From assembly GCF_000013885.1 (NCBI RefSeq), contig NC_007960.1, positions 124,001 to 188,000 of the forward strand: a DNA stretch of 64,000 bases. The letters run 5' to 3'. The translations under genes and the position numbers were made by a program. The notes under the pieces were generated by a model. The model ran no database searches, had not been told where the DNA came from, and was given only the letters and a program-made list of their open reading frames with translations. Numbering within the stretch: the first letter of the stretch is position 1; the number at the start of each line of letters is the position of its first letter. This DNA comes from Nitrobacter hamburgensis X14 (GTDB lineage: Bacteria > Pseudomonadota > Alphaproteobacteria > Rhizobiales > Xanthobacteraceae). This document shows, piece by piece, positions 58,973-64,000 of this stretch.

Positions 58973-61177
58973 ATGAGCGACTTTGCACAGCCCACGAAAA
59001 TCCGGCTCCGTGTCGAGGGCATGGACTGCGCCTCCTGCGCCACGAAGATCGAGAACGCCCTGCAACGACTGCCCGGCGTCCAGGAAGTGTTCGTCTCCAT
59101 CCCCGCAGGCACGGTGATCGTCAGCCATGACGGCAGCGAAGCCGACGACGGCATACGTCAGCGCGTTTCGGATCTGGGTTATCGCGTCGCGCAGGTCGAC
59201 GCGGCGGGAAGCAGCAATCATCGACAGCAGCAAGCCGATGACGAAGCGTCCCACGCCGAGGATGGTCCCTCCCACCTTCATGAACACACCTCCGGTGGGG
59301 GACCGTGGTGGCGGACCCGCAAGGGCATCCTGACGATCGCTTCCGGGCTGGCATTGGCAGTGGCCTACGTGCTTGGCAAGGCCGTGCCGACGGAGCATTG
59401 GGCATTCCTGCTCGCGATGTTGGTTGGTCTGGTTCCAATTGCGCGTCGCGCAGTCTCCGCCGCGCGTGTCGGCACGCCGTTCTCGATCGAGATGCTGATG
59501 TCGGTTGCCGCGATCGGTGCGGTCGTTATCGGTGCAACCGAAGAGGCCGCCACGGTGATCTTCTTGTTCCTGATCGGAGAACTGCTCGAAGGCGTCGCCA
59601 CCAGCCGTGCGCGCGCCAGCATTCAGGACCTTACCAGACTTGTTCCGAAGACCGCCCGGGTCGAGGAGGATGGGCAGGTACGCGAAGTACAGGCGGAAAC
59701 TCTTGCCGTCGGGGCGCTGATTCAAATCCGGCCCGGCGATCGAATCCCCGCCGATGGCATGATCGTTTCCGGACAAAGCGCGATCGACGAAGCGCCCGTG
59801 ACGGGCGAGAGCACGCCGGTCCGGAAGAGGCCCGACGACACTCTGTTCGCCGGTACCGTCAACGGCGATGGGCTGCTGCGGGTGCGGGTGACCGCCGCTG
59901 CCGCGGACAATACCATCGCGCGGGTCGTGCGCCTTGTCGAGGAAGCCCAAGAATCTAAGGCGCCCACCGAACGGTTCATCGACCGATTCTCGCGGATCTA
60001 CACGCCGGGTGTGGTCGCAGTGGCAATACTGGTGGCTGTCGTGCCGCCGCTGCTGTTCGGTGGCGTTTGGAGCAACTGGATCTACAAGGGTCTGGCGATC
60101 TTGCTGATCGGCTGTCCCTGCGCCCTGGTCATCTCGACGCCCGCGGCGATCGCCGCCAGCCTATCCGCAGGCGCGCGCCGGGGCCTGCTACTGAAGGGTG
60201 GTGCCGTTCTCGAACAAGTCGGCAAGGTGACGATGGCTTGTTTCGACAAGACCGGAACGTTGACGGCTGGCAAGCCCCAGGTCACGGACGTCATCGGGCT
60301 CGCGCGCAGCGAGAACGACGTACTGCGTTTTGCCGCCGCGCTCGAGGCCGGATCGAGCCACCCATTGGCTACCGCAATTCTTGCTGAGGCGCACAAGCGC
60401 GACATTCCAATTCCGGCGACTTCGGAATCCGAGGCGGTCGGCGGAAAGGGGATTCGCGCAAGGGTCGACGGACTCCACGTCTTTCTCGGATCGCCGTCGG
60501 CCGCAGCCGAAATCGTTTCCCTGAAACCCGACGATGAGCTTCGCTTCGCGGGACTCAACGACGAAGGCAAAACGGTTTCGGTTCTGCTGATCGGTCAGCT
60601 TTTGGCCGGGGCTATAGCGATGCGCGATGAACCGCGTCCGGATGCCGAGAAAGGGCTGAGACTGCTCAGCAAGGCGGGCATCAAAGCGGTCATGCTGACG
60701 GGCGACAATCTGCGGACAGCGACGGCGGTCGGCAAGCAACTCGGGATCGATGTTCAGGCCGGGCTTTTGCCGCAGGACAAGCAGCGCATCGTCGCCCAAT
60801 TCAGGAATAAGGGATGGACGGTCGCCAAGATCGGCGACGGCATCAACGACGCTCCTGCGCTGGCGGCCGCGGACGTCGGCATCGCCATGGGAGGCGGGAC
60901 CGACGTCGCGCTGGAGACCGCCGACGCGGCGGTGCTTCACGGTCGGGTCTCCGATATCGCGGCGATGGTCGATCTGTCCAAACGAACCATGGTCAACATC
61001 CGGCAGAATATCGCAGTCGCGCTCGGCCTGAAGGCAGTCTTCCTGGTTACCACCATAGTCGGCCTGACAGGGTTGTGGCCGGCCATTCTTGCCGACACTG
61101 GCGCGACGGTGCTGGTCACGCTCAACGCGCTGCGGCTGTTGGCGCCGTCCGGCGCCAACGAGGCAGATGAAAAGTAA
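58973..61177 (+). CDS. zntA: P1B-type Zn/Cd/Pb-transporting ATPase
   Basis: 734 aa. N-terminal heavy-metal-associated domain with GMDCASC (residues 17-23), then a His-rich linker (SHAEDGPSHLHEHTSGG), TM segments, the ion-site CPC in ILLIGCPCALVISTPAA, phosphorylation DKTGTLT, the SSHPLAT element, and GDGINDAPAL. This set, with the CPC site and TDVALETADAA, fits ZntA/CadA-type exporters of Zn, Cd and Pb. It follows the czc operon and probably shares its function. The ATG at 58973 lies upstream of the HMA domain and lacks a strong ribosome site. Confidence 0.9.
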   Translation: MSDFAQPTKIRLRVEGMDCASCATKIENALQRLPGVQEVFVSIPAGTVIVSHDGSEADDGIRQRVSDLGYRVAQVDAAGSSNHRQQQADDEASHAEDGPSHLHEHTSGGGPWWRTRKGILTIASGLALAVAYVLGKAVPTEHWAFLLAMLVGLVPIARRAVSAARVGTPFSIEMLMSVAAIGAVVIGATEEAATVIFLFLIGELLEGVATSRARASIQDLTRLVPKTARVEEDGQVREVQAETLAVGALIQIRPGDRIPADGMIVSGQSAIDEAPVTGESTPVRKRPDDTLFAGTVNGDGLLRVRVTAAAADNTIARVVRLVEEAQESKAPTERFIDRFSRIYTPGVVAVAILVAVVPPLLFGGVWSNWIYKGLAILLIGCPCALVISTPAAIAASLSAGARRGLLLKGGAVLEQVGKVTMACFDKTGTLTAGKPQVTDVIGLARSENDVLRFAAALEAGSSHPLATAILAEAHKRDIPIPATSESEAVGGKGIRARVDGLHVFLGSPSAAAEIVSLKPDDELRFAGLNDEGKTVSVLLIGQLLAGAIAMRDEPRPDAEKGLRLLSKAGIKAVMLTGDNLRTATAVGKQLGIDVQAGLLPQDKQRIVAQFRNKGWTVAKIGDGINDAPALAAADVGIAMGGGTDVALETADAAVLHGRVSDIAAMVDLSKRTMVNIRQNIAVALGLKAVFLVTTIVGLTGLWPAILADTGATVLVTLNALRLLAPSGANEADEK

Positions 61178-61219
61178 CCCACCAAAACATTGGACAGTCT
61201 TCAAACCAAGGAGAACTCC

Positions 61220-61337
61220 ATGGGCTTCGACCAGTATCACGAACCGCCGGGCGAGCTGTCGCGAGCTTGAGGGGATCCTCTTCAGGGACGGCGACATCGT
61301 CGCGCTTGCGGAGAAAGCGGAGAAGAAGGCCGATTGA
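61220..61337 (+). pseudogene. Remnant of a ferritin-like gene
   Basis: ATG 61220 with AAGGAG upstream reads MGFDQYHEPPGELSRA then stops. In the neighbouring frame ELEGILFRDGDIVALAEKAEKKAD follows directly to a stop at 61337. I read these as the N- and C-terminal ends of one short helical protein, resembling the ends of encapsulated-ferritin-like proteins, with the middle deleted. The family call rests on memory of the N-terminal motif. Confidence 0.5.
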
Positions 61338-61353
61338 AGGGAGGGAGGGCGTC

Positions 61354-61638
61354 GTGGAGGAGCTCCGACGGAAGAGGCGGAGCAGAGTGCTCAAGGCGGG
61401 CACGATCTCGTTCGGCGGGGCCACGATATCCTGCGTCGTGCGCAATCTCAGCACGGTTGGCGCGCTGCTCGATGTCGAAAGTCCGCTCGGCATTCCGAGA
61501 TGCTTCACGCTACTGGTCGCCTCGGACTCGTTTGCGAAGGAGTGTCGCGTGATCTGGATCAAAGAAAAGCGAGTCGGTATCTCTTTTGAGCAGCCGAACG
61601 ACGGCGGTGTGCAGCATCGCGCGTCGGAACCTGAATGA
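61354..61638 (+). CDS. PilZ-domain-like protein, 94 aa
   Basis: EELRRKRRSRVLKAGTISFG near the start and VVRNLSTVGALLDVES, CRVIWIKEKRVGISFEQP have the usual PilZ pattern (RxxxR, then D/NxSxxG; here NLSTVG). PilZ proteins bind cyclic di-GMP. The GTG start at 61354 has GGGAGGGAGGGC upstream. Confidence 0.75.
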   Translation: MEELRRKRRSRVLKAGTISFGGATISCVVRNLSTVGALLDVESPLGIPRCFTLLVASDSFAKECRVIWIKEKRVGISFEQPNDGGVQHRASEPE

Positions 61639-61690
61639 CGGCGACCGAGACCGACCGCTCTCGGCGCGGCCGCGCGCAAGGAGGACACAG

Positions 61691-62200
61691 ATGTACGGGA
61701 TCTGTAAGAAATGGCTGCGATCGATGACAGCAGGTGCGATTTGCTTGCTTGCCGCATTGATCGACATGCACGCCGTGGCTGCTGCGCGCGGTGGCTTGGC
61801 ATCGGAAAATCCCCTGGCTGCCGAACACGTCGATGCTTTGCCCACGGACATCAGGCGCGCCGTCGCAATCCGGAAGCGCGCTTGCGGCAACAAAGCGGCC
61901 GCCGCGCATTACTTTTCCGTTTCGATCGAAGCCGGAGGCCGACGCTTCGTCTCGCTGCATTTCGAGGATTTCGTCTGCGCGAATCGCGCCGCCGTCTGCG
62001 TCGCCGATCGCTGCCTCCACGAGGTGTACCTGGAATCGCACGGTCGGTACCGGATCGTCTTCAGGACGCACGCCAGCGATTTGAAACTCATCAACGCCGG
62101 CGCTGCCGGCATCGAGGTGACTGACGGCACCTCGCGACAATTTTTCCGCTGGAACGGACGGCGGTTTGTGTCCGTCCGCACGATCAAGAATGGCTGGTAA
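61691..62200 (+). CDS. Exported cysteine-containing hypothetical protein, 170 aa
   Basis: Signal peptide (WLRSMTAGAICLLAALIDMHAVAAA). The mature part has cysteines at RACGNK, FVCANR, AVCVADRC, enough for two disulfides. Ribosome site GGAGG precedes the ATG. The family is not known to me. Possibly periplasmic; it follows the PilZ gene after 52 bp. Confidence 0.6.
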   Translation: MYGICKKWLRSMTAGAICLLAALIDMHAVAAARGGLASENPLAAEHVDALPTDIRRAVAIRKRACGNKAAAAHYFSVSIEAGGRRFVSLHFEDFVCANRAAVCVADRCLHEVYLESHGRYRIVFRTHASDLKLINAGAAGIEVTDGTSRQFFRWNGRRFVSVRTIKNGW

Positions 62201-62203
62201 CGC

Positions 62204-62719
62204 GTGGTATCATCGATCATTGGACATCTCCATTTTGGAGGCGCGGACCTCAGCTTCCGCAAGAAGTTCCGGCTGTTCTTCACCGTCGCAGCGGTCGTAT
62301 TACTGCTCGGAGGCATCAAGGCCGCTGTGCACTTTTTCGGGTTTGAGTTTCTCGAACTCAACAGGTTGCTGACGAGCGGCATCGGCGGCGCCATCTTCAT
62401 CATCGGATTTCTGTTGTCGAGTATCCTTGCCGACTACAAGGAGGCGGAACGCATCCCGGCGGACATCCGCACGTCCATTGAAGCCATCGACGGCGATCTG
62501 GAATCGTTTGCCGTTATCAACAACGACTTCGATTTGATTGCGAGCCGCCGCATCCTGATCGCCACGATCGATAAACTGCGGACCGGTCGTGGCCACGCCA
62601 GCGATCATAAGAATATTCCACCGGTTCTCGATGAGATCGGCAAGTTGACGCCGATTTTCGGGCGCCTGGAGGGACTGGGGATGTCGTACCCTCAGACGCT
62701 GCAAGTGAAGCAACTGTGA
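62204..62719 (+). CDS. Membrane protein, 171 aa
   Basis: GTG start 3 bp after the previous stop. Two membrane segments (FFTVAAVVLLLGGIKAAVHF; LLTSGIGGAIFIIGFLLSSI), then a cytoplasmic helical tail. May be shorter than its family: the 3' end lies where the next gene on the opposite strand is broken, so truncation is possible. Confidence 0.55.
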   Translation: MVSSIIGHLHFGGADLSFRKKFRLFFTVAAVVLLLGGIKAAVHFFGFEFLELNRLLTSGIGGAIFIIGFLLSSILADYKEAERIPADIRTSIEAIDGDLESFAVINNDFDLIASRRILIATIDKLRTGRGHASDHKNIPPVLDEIGKLTPIFGRLEGLGMSYPQTLQVKQL

Positions 62720-62723
62720 GCTT

Positions 62724-63056
62724 CAGTATCGGGAATGCGGGCGATGGCGTTCGCGATGCGCCGGGATCAGCGGTTTGATGGAAGAGTTCGACCCCGAGTT
62801 GTAGCTTGGGCAAGACCTGGCGCCTGGCAGTACCATAGTTGAAGTCGATGCCGCTTGCGCCGGAGACGTCGCCCTTCGAGCGGATACCTTTGTTGAACGT
62901 ATAGATATGGTAATGACCATATTCGGTCGGCTCTGGGTCGTCCGACTGGTAGGGTGGGCCAGCGATCGCCGGGAGCACGTGCAGGACGGTGAGACCGGTA
63001 GCTAAGGCGGCGAGCCCGATCCGTCGCCGGATGTTTCTTTCCGGAACTTCGGTCAT
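62724..63056 (-). pseudogene. Outer-membrane transporter-like gene with internal deletion
   Basis: Start at 63056: RRRIGLAALATGLTVLHVLPAIAG signal peptide, then PPYQSDDPEPTEYGHYHIYTFNKGIRSKGDVSGASGIDFNYG as in MetA-pathway/transporter beta-barrel proteins. It jumps directly to LPKLQLGVELFHQTAD, which belongs about 100 residues later, and then loses similarity. Internal deletion and loss of the 3' end. Confidence 0.55.
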
Positions 63057-63481
63057 TACGCTCTCGCAGGCTCGAGCCGTTGGTCTATCTGCGGAACATA
63101 GCATCTCACCCGCGACCATCCTGCTGGACCGCAATCCGGACCCGCGGATGGCGGAAAAGGTCAGACAGACGATCGAGAGCGACGGAGATCGGTGACCGAC
63201 CTGCATCTCTGGCGGCTGGGACCTGGACATCTGGGAGCAATCTTCTTGCCGCTTTACGTGCATACAATTGTAAAAGGAAAATGGCCGGTGAAACGAGATC
63301 CTCCGCTTGCGAAGAACATAGGATCCGTCAGGTGGCAATGATCTGTCGCAGGTGATCCTCGAGGCTCAGCCGCGTGGATCATCGCGCTCCTCTCGAAGGG
63401 GCAGAAAACGGAAACGGTCATTCAGTTGACAGTGTCGGGGACAGCGTTGCGATAGAATGCACAGCGGCAGCCACCCGCACG
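63057..63481. other. Intergenic region, no gene seen
   Basis: About 425 bp upstream of the broken transporter gene and downstream of the phosphorylase. No coding signal or strong repeat. Confidence 0.4.
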
Positions 63482-64000
63482 TTACGCCGCAGGTGTATCG
63501 ATTGTATGCGAAAGAGCCTCGACCACGCGGTCCAGCATCTCGAGGGCGTCCGTCGTGCCATCGGCCTCGCCTTTGTCGAAATCGGCTCCGCCTTGTCCCA
63601 TTGTATTTGTGACATGGGCGAGGCAGAGAAGCTTTGCGCCCGCCGCCTGGGCGAAAGCGTAGAGTGCGGCTGCCTCCATTTCGACGGCCAATATTCCTTT
63701 CAGCTTTGCCGCTCTGATCGCTTCGGCCGTCTCGCGAAACGGTGCATCGGTTGTCCAAGTCGATCCGACCACGACCCGAGGCTCGATTCGCGACGTGGCA
63801 TCGAATGCCTTCGATACCAGCAGAGGGCAGGCTTCGGAAAATTCGGAAGGCGGAGCATAGTGGTAGCTCGTCCCTTCATCGCGCAGCGCGCGATCGATGA
63901 TGATGAAATAGGGCGTCGGCCCGCAGGGGACGATCTGTCCCGCCGAAGTCAGACTGATCAGCAGGCGACAACCGCTCGCGAACAATTCTTCCGCCACCAG
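63482..64000 (-). CDS. Nucleoside phosphorylase (PNP/UDP family), 5' end outside window
   Basis: The frame is open to the right edge, so the start is beyond it; about 172 residues are visible. LLISLTSAGQIV, GSTWTTDAPFRET and ILAVEMEAAALYAFAQAAG (the EMEAAALY ribose-binding signature) identify the PNP/uridine-phosphorylase fold, which splits nucleosides with phosphate. Substrate unknown. Confidence 0.85.
   Translation of the reverse strand: MVAEELFASGCRLLISLTSAGQIVPCGPTPYFIIIDRALRDEGTSYHYAPPSEFSEACPLLVSKAFDATSRIEPRVVVGSTWTTDAPFRETAEAIRAAKLKGILAVEMEAAALYAFAQAAGAKLLCLAHVTNTMGQGGADFDKGEADGTTDALEMLDRVVEALSHTIDTPAA

Overview
The window is a 64 kb piece of a GC-rich alphaproteobacterial replicon. 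A complete repABC operon (39.7-43.4 kb), ArdC/DUF736 genes and a relaxase/MobC pair mark it as a large plasmid or plasmid-derived region. The gene families (RHE_PE00001/DUF1612, DUF1403, RepABC, DUF7007) are typical of Rhizobiales; a Bradyrhizobium/Nitrobacter/Rhodopseudomonas-type host is my inference. Both ends cut through genes.

Layout: (1) 0-6.9 kb is a conjugation-associated block: ParB-like protein, DUF7007 protein, several small proteins, antirestriction protein ArdC and DUF736, separated by long hairpin-rich leaders. (2) 7-10.4 kb is cargo: a luciferase-like oxidoreductase, two small hypothetical genes and a DUF2235 hydrolase. (3) 10.5-28.7 kb is a dense defence island. A leftward four-gene operon (RHH, GNAT-like, XRE, ImmA/IrrE-type protease) diverges from a rightward type III CBASS operon (CD-NTase, HORMA, TRIP13-like ATPase, SAVED/Cap4-like effector). 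The shared intergenic region carries a promoter for each direction and four TAGCTA boxes at exactly 11-bp spacing. Next come gene debris, a three-gene methyltransferase/helicase/GIY-YIG system, McrBC, and an unassigned protein that looks like a PD-(D/E)XK nuclease. The island ends at a 48-bp 3' fragment of a tRNA-Arg(CCG) gene, which looks like an attachment site. (4) 28.7-39.4 kb holds a DUF1612 protein, TniA-TniB-TniQ transposition genes, ScpB and DUF1403 homologues, one intact tyrosine recombinase, a Phd/PemK toxin-antitoxin pair, an orphan Phd antitoxin, and a second recombinase frameshifted just before its catalytic tyrosine.

(5) 39.4-49 kb is plasmid maintenance: two parS-like palindromes, repA-repB-repC with an antisense RNA between repB and repC, a short SSB, two XRE regulators, a second decayed repC behind an ABC-transporter fragment, and a second ParA whose upstream region is packed with TTGCGG repeats. 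(6) 48.5-51.5 kb is a mobilisation module (candidate oriT, MobC, relaxase). (7) 52-61 kb is a heavy-metal module: czcC-czcB-PII-like-czcA and a Zn/Cd/Pb P1B ATPase. Among and after these genes lie a PilZ protein, exported and membrane proteins, and several broken genes. A nucleoside phosphorylase is cut by the right edge.

The defence, antirestriction, partition and mobilisation modules together suggest a transmissible plasmid that both evades host restriction on entry and protects the host afterwards. The points I would look at first are the CBASS regulatory region with its phased repeats, the methyltransferase/helicase/GIY-YIG system, the hairpin leaders of ardC, DUF736 and ssb, and a 14-bp palindrome recurring at three plasmid promoters.
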